Below, piece after piece: positions 41,193 through 50,340 of a DNA stretch of 64,000 nt. The notes under the pieces were generated by a model. That model worked only from the letters and a program-made list of their open reading frames with translations. It searched no databases and was not told the origin of the DNA. Each line of letters starts with the position of its first letter. Position 1 is the stretch's first letter. Source of the stretch: 55-13 sp964501275. Lineage in GTDB: Bacteria > Armatimonadota > Fimbriimonadia > Fimbriimonadales > Fimbriimonadaceae. The translations under genes and the position numbers were made by a program. Location of the stretch: assembly GCA_964501275.1 (NCBI GenBank), contig CAZCSP010000010.1:1-64000 (forward strand), written 5' to 3'.

Positions 41193-43574
41193 GTGGAAAA
41201 TCAACTCCCCCCAATGCCCGATGCCCCCGCCTGGGGAATGGCTTTGGGGCCCCTTGGCAAAGGACTCATTTTCGCCGCCGTCGCGTTCTTCATCATCTCG
41301 ACCATCGGTTGGGCCACGAAGCGAGGCGCGCTTGGCAAGGTTGGCTTTTGGCTGGGCAGCCTTAGCCTGTTTGGCGCCTTCGGCTGCCTGGCGGCGCTCT
41401 TTTTGGGCAACCAGTTCCAATACGAGTACATCTTCAGCCACAGCGAAGCGATCTTGGCCACCAAGTACAAGATCGCAGCAATCTGGTCGGGCCAACAGGG
41501 GTCGTTCCTTCTTTGGGCCGTGTGTTCCGCGATCTTTGGGTTGCTGGTCGCTCCCCGGACAGGCCAATACCGTCGCTGGTTCACCATCCCCTACGCTCTG
41601 TTCCTGGGATGTCTCGGCGCGATTCTGGCCTACGAAACGCCGTTCAACCTGATCCCTGAGATCGCCGCCATGCCCAAGGCGGTTGTTCCCCCCACTGGCA
41701 CCGGCCTCACCCCCGCCCTGCAAAACTACTGGGTCATTATCCATCCGCCGACCATCTTCCTTGGCTTCGGCTCACTCACCGTCCTCTTCTGCTGGTCCAT
41801 CGCCGCCATGCTGGAGCGCAATCCGCTCGACTGGGCCAAGATGGTCCGCCCTTGGGCGATCCTCTCCACCGCCATCCTCGGCCTCGGCCTCATCATGGGC
41901 GGCTTCTGGGCCTATGAGACCCTCGGTTGGGGCGGCTTCTGGGCATGGGACCCAGTGGAGAACGTCAGCTTCGTCCCCTGGGTGCTGGGAATCGGCTTGA
42001 TCCACGGCCTCATTATCCAGATCACTCGCGGGCGCTACATCGGAGCCAATCTCATCCTCGCTGGACTCCCCTTTATCGCCTTTGTCTACGGCACCTTCCT
42101 CACTCGATCCGGCTTCCTTGGCGACTCCAGCGTCCATAGCTTCGCCCAAATGCAAAGAGGCGCGTTGTGGATTCTCGTCGGCTTGGGCCTGGTTTCGCTG
42201 GTCTCCTTTTTCGGCATCTACATCGCCCGAGGCCAAAGACTCTCCAGCGAATTCTCGGCGGGTCATGCTCCCAGCGGCTTGAATCGAGAAGGGCTTTACA
42301 ACTCGGGCATCTTGCTCATCAGCGCCATCGGCGCCGCCACCGCCATCGGCATGAGCATGCCGTTTCTCTCATCGCAATTCGCGAAGAGAAATGTTGCCAT
42401 CGAGGAATGGCTATACCACCAGGTCCTGGGTTGGGTCTACATCCCAACAATGATCCTGATCGGCCTCGTTCCCTTCGTCGGTTGGCGCACCATGACGGCA
42501 AAGGCTCTCCTCAATCGCACGCTGAACATCTTCACCATCAGCATCGGCCTCTCTGGATTCTGCCTCCTGTTTTTTCGCCATCCGGAATGGGGCATCGGTG
42601 CCGACCTGACGAAGACCACGACGATTGCGGGCGCGATCGAGATTCCAACCGTTTTCTGGGTTACCTTCCTTGTTTTCCTCTCCATCTTTGCTTTCACTGC
42701 CAACGTTTGGAGGATCGTCGAAACATTCCGTAAATCCCCCATGTCGATCGGAGGTTTTGTATCCCACATCGGCCTCGCCGTCTTCATGGCGGGCATGATT
42801 GTTTCGCGAGGATTGGAGCATAAAGTTCAGATTCAAATCCAGCGCTCCCGTCCGGCCCAGGGCCTGGGCTACACCGTCGCGCTGAAGGCCGATCCCAACC
42901 CGGAAAACCTCTTCAATCGGGACAACAAAGTGGAGTTCGATGTGCAGGGACCTGATGGGAAGTTCGTGGCGCGGCCAGGGCTCTACTACACCGACTCGAG
43001 TGATGGCCCAAGGCCAATGGTCTGGCCACATATCCAGCGGTTCGGGACCCACGACGTATACTTCACCCTCCTTCCCCCCTCCATGAACTATTGGAAGGAG
43101 CCTGTCATGCTGAAGCCGGGTGAGTCGAAGACGGATTTGGACGTCAAACTCACCTACCACGGCTACGATGTAGACGGAGAACCTGGCTCCGCCGGAACCC
43201 GATTCATCGGCAAGGTCACCGTCGAGTATCAGCACGAGAAGTTCGATGTAAAACCAGTCTTTGCGATCGGAGCAGATCCCGATATGCCCGTAGCGGGTGA
43301 GTTTCGCGTCCTCATGACCCGCATTGATGCTGCCACGGGCGGCGCTGAGTTCCAACTCTACTTCGCTGAGGCTCTCTACCCAATCGAGTTGTATCACAAG
43401 CCCATGACCGGTCTGGTTTGGGCGGGCGCAGGTATCCTCACGCTCGGTGGTTTGATGGCCGCGTTCTACCGACGGCCGCGAACTCCCAAGGGCCCCGAAC
43501 CGCTCGACTTAGAGCCTGCCCCGGAGCCCGAAACCGAACCGGTTAAAGAAGATGCGCCTGCTCCAGTTGCTTAA
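41193..43574 (+). CDS. ccmF: Cytochrome c haem lyase subunit CcmF
   Basis: Protein of 793 residues, longer than typical CcmF (about 650). It has many membrane segments, the WWD haem-handling motif WGGFWAWDPVENVSFVPW, conserved WSGQQGSFLLWA and FLTRSGFLGDSSVHSF. It attaches haem to apocytochromes together with CcmE. A large external loop near residues 550-750 is beta-rich (VEFDVQGPDGKF, KVTVEYQHEKFDVKP). The C-terminal tail is Pro/Glu-rich. GTG start one base after ccmE. The cytochrome peroxidase at 14 kb is a possible client. Confidence 0.93.
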   Translation: MENQLPPMPDAPAWGMALGPLGKGLIFAAVAFFIISTIGWATKRGALGKVGFWLGSLSLFGAFGCLAALFLGNQFQYEYIFSHSEAILATKYKIAAIWSGQQGSFLLWAVCSAIFGLLVAPRTGQYRRWFTIPYALFLGCLGAILAYETPFNLIPEIAAMPKAVVPPTGTGLTPALQNYWVIIHPPTIFLGFGSLTVLFCWSIAAMLERNPLDWAKMVRPWAILSTAILGLGLIMGGFWAYETLGWGGFWAWDPVENVSFVPWVLGIGLIHGLIIQITRGRYIGANLILAGLPFIAFVYGTFLTRSGFLGDSSVHSFAQMQRGALWILVGLGLVSLVSFFGIYIARGQRLSSEFSAGHAPSGLNREGLYNSGILLISAIGAATAIGMSMPFLSSQFAKRNVAIEEWLYHQVLGWVYIPTMILIGLVPFVGWRTMTAKALLNRTLNIFTISIGLSGFCLLFFRHPEWGIGADLTKTTTIAGAIEIPTVFWVTFLVFLSIFAFTANVWRIVETFRKSPMSIGGFVSHIGLAVFMAGMIVSRGLEHKVQIQIQRSRPAQGLGYTVALKADPNPENLFNRDNKVEFDVQGPDGKFVARPGLYYTDSSDGPRPMVWPHIQRFGTHDVYFTLLPPSMNYWKEPVMLKPGESKTDLDVKLTYHGYDVDGEPGSAGTRFIGKVTVEYQHEKFDVKPVFAIGADPDMPVAGEFRVLMTRIDAATGGAEFQLYFAEALYPIELYHKPMTGLVWAGAGILTLGGLMAAFYRRPRTPKGPEPLDLEPAPEPETEPVKEDAPAPVA

Positions 43575-43914
43575 ATCCAAGCTCCATCACGCCCACGTGA
43601 CCTACGCCAACCCCGACTACGTCGGCAGCATCGAGATCGACGGCGATCTGATGAAGCACGTCGGTATCCAGGACGGCGAGATGGTCCAAATCTGGGCCGT
43701 AGACCACGGAGCCAGGCTCAATACCTACGCCTTCGCCGGTCCCAAAGGGGTTGTCGGCCTCAACGGAGGAGCCGCCCGTTTTTTTAACACTGGCGACCGC
43801 CTCATCATCTGCGCCTTCACCTGGACTGACGAAGAGGTCACCCCCAAGATCGTCCTCCTGGACGAGAACAACGAAATCGTCCGCGACATGACGCCGTACT
43901 CCGTGACCGGTTAA
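43552..43914 (+). CDS. panD: Aspartate 1-decarboxylase
   Basis: Protein of 120 residues. The self-cleavage site YVGSIEID (Gly25-Ser26) creates the pyruvoyl cofactor, and LKSKLHHAHVT, LNTYAFAG and GLNGGAARFFNTGDRLIICAF are all family signatures. It makes beta-alanine for pantothenate. Its start lies 23 bases inside ccmF. Confidence 0.95.
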   Translation: MRLLQLLKSKLHHAHVTYANPDYVGSIEIDGDLMKHVGIQDGEMVQIWAVDHGARLNTYAFAGPKGVVGLNGGAARFFNTGDRLIICAFTWTDEEVTPKIVLLDENNEIVRDMTPYSVTG

Positions 43915-43946
43915 CGCCCTTCGTACCCCTCAGGTAACGTCCTCCT

Positions 43947-44480
43947 ATGACGCGAATCGAGGCTTACAGGCGAGATGCAGAGTATGCGTTCAGCGAGCTC
44001 CAAAAGGCACTGGACGGGTTATCCGAGGGACATGCTTGGGCGGTTCTGCCCCCGGCGGCGGAAGACTATCTTCACACCGATGGCTCGATTCAGGGCGTGG
44101 TCTTGCATGTGGCTTCGGGCAAATGGGTGTATGGCAGCATCAGCTTTCGCAACACCGAGATTCGCTGGCGGGACGCGGCGGAGCAAATCGAAGCCTTTGA
44201 GCCATCCTGGGCAGGGGCGCTCGACTACCTGAAACGGGGTCATGAATACTGGATGGCCAGTTGGGCGTCGCTCACTGAGGAGGACTTGGACCGGGAGGTG
44301 CCGACCAACTACGCCACCGACCTGCCCGCTTGGCGCATGATTCAGATCATGAACCACCACGACTCCTATCATGCCGGACAAGTGGCCACTATGCGGTATA
44401 CCACCACGTCGACCATGAAGCCGCCAACTTCCTACGCAGAGGATATTCGCAAGTACTGCGCAGACTCAAAGCACTGGTGA
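43947..44480 (+). CDS. DinB family protein
   Basis: Protein of 177 residues of the DinB superfamily. Metal-binding histidines are VVLHVASGKW and NHHDSYHAGQVATMRY. The rest is a four-helix bundle. A putative thiol-linked transferase or metal-binding protein; substrate unknown. Convergent with the pilin-like gene that follows four bases later. Confidence 0.83.
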   Translation: MTRIEAYRRDAEYAFSELQKALDGLSEGHAWAVLPPAAEDYLHTDGSIQGVVLHVASGKWVYGSISFRNTEIRWRDAAEQIEAFEPSWAGALDYLKRGHEYWMASWASLTEEDLDREVPTNYATDLPAWRMIQIMNHHDSYHAGQVATMRYTTTSTMKPPTSYAEDIRKYCADSKHW

Positions 44481-44483
44481 CGA

Positions 44484-45296
44484 CTACGGAATCGCCCAGC
44501 GCCCCACGATCTTCCGCTGTCGGGCATCCCACTCCACCAACGCCGCATCCGGCTTGAGGTTGGCGGCAGAGCCGCCGACGGTGATGTAGTGGTTGCCTTC
44601 CGGATGGCGGGTGGGACCGTCTTTTTTGAAGGTTCCGTTTTTCGTATTCCGGTAAGCCAAGCGTGTGACGGACTCGACTTTGCCCAATGGCGTCACATTC
44701 CCGGTGTCCCAGGTAACGGCAAAGCCATCCTTCACCGGCTTTCCGTCGGGACCGATGAATGGGTGGGGGTTGAAAGAGTCTTGAGCGCCCGAGCTGAACG
44801 TCTCGGCGAGGAGGATCGCGGTCTCGGGGTTGGGGACGGAGCTGATCGACAGACCGCTCATTGGCATGTACATCCCGTAGGAGACAGGCATCAGCTTTCC
44901 GGTCTCGCTGTCATGGTCCAGATAGCACTCATCGGGGCTCGCCTTGGGACAGACGAAACTCTCAGCAGACTTCATGTAAGGGCGGACCAGGTAAGCCCAG
45001 GTGTAGATTCCGCCGTCTTGTTCGACATACGGCGTGATCCCATCTGCCGTCACGAATACCGGAGGCAAGCGGTCGTTGTTCTCAGCCGCATAGAGGCTGA
45101 TCGCTTTGGCCAGGGCTTGGATGTTCCGCTTGCACACGAACGCATTTCGGTTCTCCAGGAGCACAAAATAGACCGGGCTGAGGACGACCGCCAAAATCAC
45201 GATGGCGATGGCGACGACCTTCACATCCTTTCGAGAAACGTAGCTGCTCTTTGGCTGTTCGTCGGTTCGTTCGAGATCCTGCGGGGCTTGGCTCAC
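44484..45296 (-). CDS. Pseudopilin-like protein
   Basis: Protein of 270 residues with a cytoplasmic head, one membrane helix (VVAIAIVILAVVLSPVYFVLL), and an external domain beginning RNAFVCKRNIQALAKAISLYAAENNDRLPPV, the pattern of type II/IV pseudopilins common in Armatimonadota and Planctomycetes. The late HPEGNHYITVGGSAANL recalls the H-x9-DG end motif. The lack of a clear prepilin peptidase site is unusual. Last gene of the cbs-rarA-kinase unit. Confidence 0.75.
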   Translation of the reverse strand: MSQAPQDLERTDEQPKSSYVSRKDVKVVAIAIVILAVVLSPVYFVLLENRNAFVCKRNIQALAKAISLYAAENNDRLPPVFVTADGITPYVEQDGGIYTWAYLVRPYMKSAESFVCPKASPDECYLDHDSETGKLMPVSYGMYMPMSGLSISSVPNPETAILLAETFSSGAQDSFNPHPFIGPDGKPVKDGFAVTWDTGNVTPLGKVESVTRLAYRNTKNGTFKKDGPTRHPEGNHYITVGGSAANLKPDAALVEWDARQRKIVGRWAIP

Positions 45297-45346
45297 TTGA
45301 ATTCCTTTCCAAACTCAACCCGACAAGGCGGGCTCAGAGTTCCTGC

Positions 45347-46648
45347 CTACTCAGGCTGGGGCTCCGGGACGTTCGGGAAGACGACTCGGAAGGTAGAGCC
45401 GACGCCCAGTTCGCTGTCGATTTCGACGGCAGCGTCGTGGGTCGTGGCAAGCTCCAGCACAATCTTGGTGCCCCAGCCCGATCCGCCGCCCTTGTCCCAT
45501 TGGCTCCGCGCCGTGCCCTTCAGGATGCGCTCGGCAGTTTGGGGGGGCATTCCGGGGCCGGTGTCTTGGACTTCAACCACGTGCTTATCGTCTCGGAAGA
45601 AATAGCGGACCGTGACTTCGCCGAGGATCACATCCTCATCGTTCGCCTCGACCTGGGCGCGCCAGTCGTCGGGGATGGTCTCCTTGACCGCTTTGATCGC
45701 GTTGCCCACCAGGTTCTGGACGATTCGGAACAGGTAAAGCTCGTCGTGCCAGAGCGCGGGCGCGTCCTCTTGGATTTCGTAGCGCAAGGCCACATGGTTC
45801 TTGCGCCCGTCGCTCTCCAGGTAAGCGGCGCTGGTCTGGATGGTCTCGGCCAAGGGGGCAACGATCTTGTTGGGACGCAACGATCGGCCCGCCGAGAGGT
45901 CGCTGATGAGGCGCGAGTAACCCACGATCCGGTCCACCGACTTCTGGATGTCGGTAAACATCCCGTCCAAGGTCTCGACGTACATCGGCACCGACTCGTC
46001 TACTTCGGTGTCCTTCAAGTGGTCCTTGAGGCCTGCCATCGCGAGTTCGGAAAAGCTGAGGTTGGCATACAAGCTGGCGGCGAGGTTGCCGATGTCGTGG
46101 CTCACCTTGCCCATTCCCAACAGGCTGGAGGAGCGCGATTCTTCCTCGATCAGTCTAGAGTTGATGTAGGCCATCGCGGAGACCGCCGCGACCGTCTCCA
46201 GAACCGCGGCGTCGTTCTCGTTGAATGAGCCCTCGTTCTTATTAAGAAGCTGGACCACGCCTATGGGGGTCTCGTCCTCCATTTGGAGGGGAACGGCGAT
46301 CATGTTCTTCAGGACCACGCCCGTCGCCTGCTCGAAGTCGCTCAGGTCGGGTTTGGGCGGGAACTCCTTGATGACGGTCTTGCTGCTTTGAAAAGCCTGC
46401 CCGGCTACGCCGTAGTCTTCAGGAATGTCCTTGGTGGGGAGCCGATCCGCCACGTCCTCGGGCAGCACGTGCTGGAACCGAAGCCGACGGGTGGCTGGTT
46501 CGTGCACATAGATCGTTCCGCCCGAAGCTCCCACCGCCTCAACGCACAACTGCAACACTTCCTTGAGCAACAGGTCGAACTGTCCGGTACTGGCGAGCTT
46601 CTTGGTGGCAAGCTTAACGGCCTGGATGAGCCGTGCATTGGTATCCAT
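45347..46648 (-). CDS. GAF-domain sensor histidine kinase
   Basis: Soluble kinase of 433 residues. A GAF domain (about residues 20-165; GGTIYVHEPATRRLRF, NMIAVPLQMEDETPIGVVQLLNK) is followed by a phospho-acceptor helix with His184 (GKVSHDIGNLAAS) and an HATPase domain (NLVGNAIKA, DTGPGMPPQTAERI, SGWGTKIVLELATTH, STFRVVFP). It has no membrane segment and no response regulator next to it, so it senses a cytoplasmic signal. It lies 12 bases after rarA. Confidence 0.9.
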   Translation of the reverse strand: MDTNARLIQAVKLATKKLASTGQFDLLLKEVLQLCVEAVGASGGTIYVHEPATRRLRFQHVLPEDVADRLPTKDIPEDYGVAGQAFQSSKTVIKEFPPKPDLSDFEQATGVVLKNMIAVPLQMEDETPIGVVQLLNKNEGSFNENDAAVLETVAAVSAMAYINSRLIEEESRSSSLLGMGKVSHDIGNLAASLYANLSFSELAMAGLKDHLKDTEVDESVPMYVETLDGMFTDIQKSVDRIVGYSRLISDLSAGRSLRPNKIVAPLAETIQTSAAYLESDGRKNHVALRYEIQEDAPALWHDELYLFRIVQNLVGNAIKAVKETIPDDWRAQVEANDEDVILGEVTVRYFFRDDKHVVEVQDTGPGMPPQTAERILKGTARSQWDKGGGSGWGTKIVLELATTHDAAVEIDSELGVGSTFRVVFPNVPEPQPE

Positions 46649-46660
46649 TCGGCGGCTATT

Positions 46661-47983
46661 TTACTTGACTTCGGTCGGTAGAGAGGAGCGTTCGGCAAGA
46701 ATCTCTCGCCACCTTTGCAATCGCTTGCCGATTTCGACCTCGTTTCCGCGCTTGGTTGGGCGGTAGTAAGCGCGTTCGCCGAGGGACTCGGGCAGATTCC
46801 TCTGCTCCACCACCGCCTCCTCAAAGTCGTGGGCGTAGCGATAGCCTTCGCCGTATCCCTGCTCCTTCATCAGCTTGGTGGGGGCGTTCCGCAGGTGGAT
46901 GGGAACGGGGTCGTTCCGAGTCTGTTTTACATCCTGGCTGGCCTCTCCGAACGCTTTGTAGACCGCGTTGCTCTTGGGCGCGGTGGCCGTGTAGACCGCG
47001 CACTGCGCTAGAGCCAAGGCGCCTTCGGGCATTCCGATGAAGTGGAGGGCCTGTTGTGCAGCCATCGCCTGTTGCAGGGCGTTGGGGTCGGCCAAGCCCA
47101 CATCCTCCACCGCCATTCTCACCAGCCGCCGGGCCAGATACATCGGGTCTTCCCCTCCCTCCAGCATCCTGGCTAGCCAATAAAGCGTGGCGTTCGGATC
47201 GCTTCCCCGCACCGACTTGTGGAGCGCGGAGATGATGTCGTAGTGCATCTCGCCGCCCTTGTCATAGAGCATCGCCCGCTGTTGAATCGCCGACTCCACA
47301 TCCTTCAGCGTCACATGCCCATCCACACTGGCGGCAACGCTGAGTTCCAGCATATTGAGGGCCGACCGCGCATCGCCGTTGGAGAGGTTCACCCAGGCGT
47401 CGATGGCTTCGGCGTCGATCTGCGCGTTGGTGTACTGCGCCTCAATGGCCCGCCGCAAGACCTCCCGAATCTCCTCGTCGGTGAGGGGATTCAGGATGAA
47501 GACGCGGGAGCGGGAGAGGAGGGCGGAGTTCACCTCGAAGGACGGGTTCTCGGTGGTCGCGCCGATCAGGGTAATGGTCCCATTCTCCACCACGGGCAGG
47601 ATGGCGTCCTGTTGGGCTTTGTTGAAGCGGTGGATTTCGTCGATGAAGAGGATGGTTTTGTGGCCTGACTGCTTCCTCAGCCGCGCCTCTTCCACCACCT
47701 TTCGGATGTCGGCGACTCCCGCCGACACCGCGCTCAGGCGGGCGAAGTGGGCTTTGGTCACCCCGGCGATAATCTCCGCCAGGGTGGTCTTCCCCACTCC
47801 CGGAGGTCCCCAGAGGATGATTGAGCGAAGCTGGTCCGCCTCCGCCGCCCGACGAAACGCCGCGTCTGGGGCGGTGAGATGGACTTGGCCGATGATGTCG
47901 TCGAAAGTCAGCGGCCTCAGCCGGGCCGCCAAGGGAGCGCCTTCGTCAATTGGGGAGGCTTCGCCAAAAAGGGATGGCTCCAT
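46661..47983 (-). CDS. rarA: Replication-associated recombination protein A (RarA/MgsA)
   Basis: AAA+ ATPase of 440 residues, the usual length. Walker A is GPPGVGKTT, Walker B ILFIDEIHRFNKAQQDA, sensor 1 GATTENPSFEVNSALLSR, and the C-terminal clamp-loader-like part has GGEDPMYLARRLVRMA and ALAQCAVYTATAPKSNAVY. It acts at stalled replication forks. It lies six bases downstream of the cbs-like gene. Confidence 0.96.
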   Translation of the reverse strand: MEPSLFGEASPIDEGAPLAARLRPLTFDDIIGQVHLTAPDAAFRRAAEADQLRSIILWGPPGVGKTTLAEIIAGVTKAHFARLSAVSAGVADIRKVVEEARLRKQSGHKTILFIDEIHRFNKAQQDAILPVVENGTITLIGATTENPSFEVNSALLSRSRVFILNPLTDEEIREVLRRAIEAQYTNAQIDAEAIDAWVNLSNGDARSALNMLELSVAASVDGHVTLKDVESAIQQRAMLYDKGGEMHYDIISALHKSVRGSDPNATLYWLARMLEGGEDPMYLARRLVRMAVEDVGLADPNALQQAMAAQQALHFIGMPEGALALAQCAVYTATAPKSNAVYKAFGEASQDVKQTRNDPVPIHLRNAPTKLMKEQGYGEGYRYAHDFEEAVVEQRNLPESLGERAYYRPTKRGNEVEIGKRLQRWREILAERSSLPTEVK

Positions 47984-47989
47984 AGGAAT

Positions 47990-48940
47990 CTATACGCCCT
48001 TCTCGGCCCGCCAGGCGGGACTCAAGAACTTGCTCATGTAGTTCCGCACATTGTCGGGCAGGATCACCACAATCCGCTCCCCGCCTTTGCACTCCTTCGC
48101 AATCTCCAAAACCCCTTGCATCGCCGAGCCACTGGACCCGCCAACCAACATCCCCTCTTCCCGAATCAGCCGCAGGGCCAGTTCAAAGGAGGTCTTATCG
48201 TTGGTTTTGATATAGCGATCCACCAGCGATTGGTCCAAAACGTCGGGGATGAAGTCGTAGCCGATGCCCTCCACCAGATAAGGCCCGCCCGGCTCCCCGC
48301 CGCCGATGATCGACCCCTCCGGGTCAACGCCGACGATCTGGCAGGTCGGAATCTCCTCCTTGAACCGCCTCGCGACCCCCGCAAGGGTCCCCCCCGTCCC
48401 GACGCTGGCGACGAAGTAGTCGATCCGCCCGTCGGTCTGCTCGATGAGTTCCCGAGCGGTGGTCTCGTAGTGGGCGCGAGGGTTGTCGGGGTTGCCGAAT
48501 TGATCGAGGATATGCGAATTGGGAATCTCCTTTCTTAGCTTCTCGGCGACCCCAAAGTTGGATTCCGGCGAGTCGTGGGCGGCTTCGGTAGGAGTCCGCA
48601 CAATTTCCGCCCCTAGCGCCTCCATCATCAACTGCTTCTCTGCACTCATCTTCTCGGGCATAGTAATGATGAGCCGATACCCCCGAATCGCCGCCGCCAT
48701 CGCCAGCCCGATCCCGGTATTCCCGCTGGTAGGCTCGATCAGAGTGTCGCCCGGCTTGATGCGCCCTTCCCTTTCCGCCTGCTCCACCATAAACCACCCA
48801 ATCCGGTCCTTCACCGATCCGCCCGGGTTCAGGAACTCGCACTTGGCCAGGATTTCAACGTCGAACTCCTTACCGATGGAGTTCAAACGAACCAACGGCG
48901 TATTCCCGATCGCGGCAAGGATGTTTGGCAGGATGTCCAT
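47990..48940 (-). CDS. PLP-dependent cystathionine beta-synthase / cysteine synthase family protein
   Basis: Protein of 316 residues of the fold-type II PLP family. The PLP lysine is Lys44 in NPGGSVKDR; PTSGNTGIG and SVGTGGTLAGVARRFKE are the phosphate-binding loops. The segment VGGSSGSAM and the ending NYMSKFLSPAW resemble cystathionine beta-synthase catalytic domains more than CysK, and there is no CBS-pair regulatory domain. With the gamma-synthase/lyase at 50.8 kb it may form a reverse transsulfuration route. ATG 48940 is chosen over one 36 bases upstream. Confidence 0.88.
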   Translation of the reverse strand: MDILPNILAAIGNTPLVRLNSIGKEFDVEILAKCEFLNPGGSVKDRIGWFMVEQAEREGRIKPGDTLIEPTSGNTGIGLAMAAAIRGYRLIITMPEKMSAEKQLMMEALGAEIVRTPTEAAHDSPESNFGVAEKLRKEIPNSHILDQFGNPDNPRAHYETTARELIEQTDGRIDYFVASVGTGGTLAGVARRFKEEIPTCQIVGVDPEGSIIGGGEPGGPYLVEGIGYDFIPDVLDQSLVDRYIKTNDKTSFELALRLIREEGMLVGGSSGSAMQGVLEIAKECKGGERIVVILPDNVRNYMSKFLSPAWRAEKGV

Positions 48941-49042
48941 GCCGCTAGTGTAACCCCCTGGGATCGCCGAATTCATTCGGCGAGCAGGTTTGGAGGAGTT
49001 GCAGATGTGTATCGCGACGCCAGACCCCGCCCGCTACAGACC

Positions 49043-49182
49043 AAAAAGTCCTTCCCCCTTGATGGGGGAGGGATTTAGGGTGGGGGTGAGGCTGGCAGAG
49101 CGCTTGGGTGTCCAGGTGCAGATAGTCGGCAGGCGTCACCCCTATCCCAAACCCTTTCCCCATCAAGGAGAAAGGGCCTTTT
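49043..49182. repeat. Large imperfect inverted repeat upstream of cysteine dioxygenase
   Basis: Arms of 47 bases (49043-49089 and 49136-49182), roughly 80 percent complementary by hand, with cores CTTGATGGGG and CCCCATCAAG. The 46-base loop is unstructured by eye. The gap 48941-49237 contains this element and no gene. Confidence 0.8.
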
Positions 49183-49237
49183 GCCAGCCGCCTACAGATA
49201 TACTTGGAGAAGGTCAATGACGACCAGGAGAAACCCT

Positions 49238-49801
49238 ATGCCTACCGATCTCGCCACTAAATCCGAACTCATCCAACTCCTCGACGAAGCCGTCAAGACC
49301 CAGGAAATGAAGGGGTGCTGTATGGCGGTGAAGGACGCCTTGGAGCATGTGGTGCATTCGGGCAAGGAGTTTGTGGAGGAGGAGCTGTTGCGCCCGTCCC
49401 CCACCGGCTACGCCCGCCGACTCCTTCACCTGGACCCCGAGGGTCGGTACTCGGCGCTGGTGATGGTCTGGGACAAAGGCCAAGGCACCGCCCTGCACGA
49501 CCACGCCGGGATGTGGTGCGTGGAGTGCGTGTATCGGGGCAAGATTTTGGTGACTTCTTACTCGGTGGATAAGGGAGAAGGCGACAACTACTGGTTCAGC
49601 AAAGAGGCAGAGATTGTGGCGGGAGTCGGAGAGGCCGGAGCCCTAATCCCCCCCTTCGACCACCACACCATCGAGAATCCTTATGACGAGAAGGCCGTGA
49701 CTATCCACGTCTACGGCGGCGAGATGACTTGGGCGGATTGCTTCCTGCCGGAAAGCGACCACTACGTGCGGACTCGAAAAGAGCTGAGCTACACAGAGTA
49801 G
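49238..49801 (+). CDS. Cysteine dioxygenase type I
   Basis: Protein of 187 residues of the cysteine dioxygenase cupin family. Iron ligands are His87, His89 and His157 (ALHDHAGMWC, TIHVYGG); Cys94 is placed as in the mammalian Cys-Tyr cofactor enzymes, and Arg60 in YARRLLHL can bind the carboxylate. It oxidises cysteine to cysteine sulfinate. Two starts have good sites: ATG 49217 and ATG 49238 (AGGAG seven bases before). The second is chosen. It belongs with the other sulfur amino-acid genes nearby. Confidence 0.9.
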   Translation: MPTDLATKSELIQLLDEAVKTQEMKGCCMAVKDALEHVVHSGKEFVEEELLRPSPTGYARRLLHLDPEGRYSALVMVWDKGQGTALHDHAGMWCVECVYRGKILVTSYSVDKGEGDNYWFSKEAEIVAGVGEAGALIPPFDHHTIENPYDEKAVTIHVYGGEMTWADCFLPESDHYVRTRKELSYTE

Positions 49802-49842
49802 CCGCGCACTTGTAGCCAAAGCTCCCCCTCCTCGTTTAAACC

Positions 49843-50340
49843 CTACACTCGTTCCGCGGACAGAATTCTGTCGATTAGCGTGTATAGCTTTGCCCTTGCC
49901 GCCTTACCTACTGCATTGCCGAACCGGTAAGTTGCTGGTGGGCGCCACACGTGCGGGTTTCCGGTCCCCCACGGATACTCGCAGTTGGGCGCGTTCGGGC
50001 CTGCGACCGACGGGTTCAGGAGTTCTACACGGCGCATACTTGCTTCCAAGCCTCTCAAGACCCGGCTAACTTCGCGACGGCTTGCTGTACGACCCATCAA
50101 AGTCTTGCGCAAGCGTGGATCATTAACGATTTGCGCACTCAATACCCTAAAGCTGTTGTGGACTGCATGGTGACCCCAAAGTGACTGTCCCTGTTTTCTT
50201 CCATAGCCCTTGATGAGTTTCTCACCGCACATCTGTAAATGCAGGACGATCTGGCATATCTCCGCCTCATTCTGCTCAAGGATCAAGGCGGTACGTAAGT
50301 CGCTTCTGGCCTGCTTGAACCAGGCGCGATCTGGTCTCAA
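49843..50340 (-). CDS. HEPN-domain protein
   Basis: Protein of 165 residues resembling HEPN-domain proteins of the nucleotidyltransferase-associated kind: WFKQARSDLRTALIL at the start, IVLHLQMCGEKLIKGYGRKQG (helix with Gln-Cys-Gly-Glu-Lys) in the middle and YRFGNAVGKAARAKLYTLIDRIL at the end. A clear RX4-6H motif is not visible, so it may be a non-catalytic HEPN. Its start overlaps the end of the upstream gene by four bases. Confidence 0.75.
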   Translation of the reverse strand: MRPDRAWFKQARSDLRTALILEQNEAEICQIVLHLQMCGEKLIKGYGRKQGQSLWGHHAVHNSFRVLSAQIVNDPRLRKTLMGRTASRREVSRVLRGLEASMRRVELLNPSVAGPNAPNCEYPWGTGNPHVWRPPATYRFGNAVGKAARAKLYTLIDRILSAERV

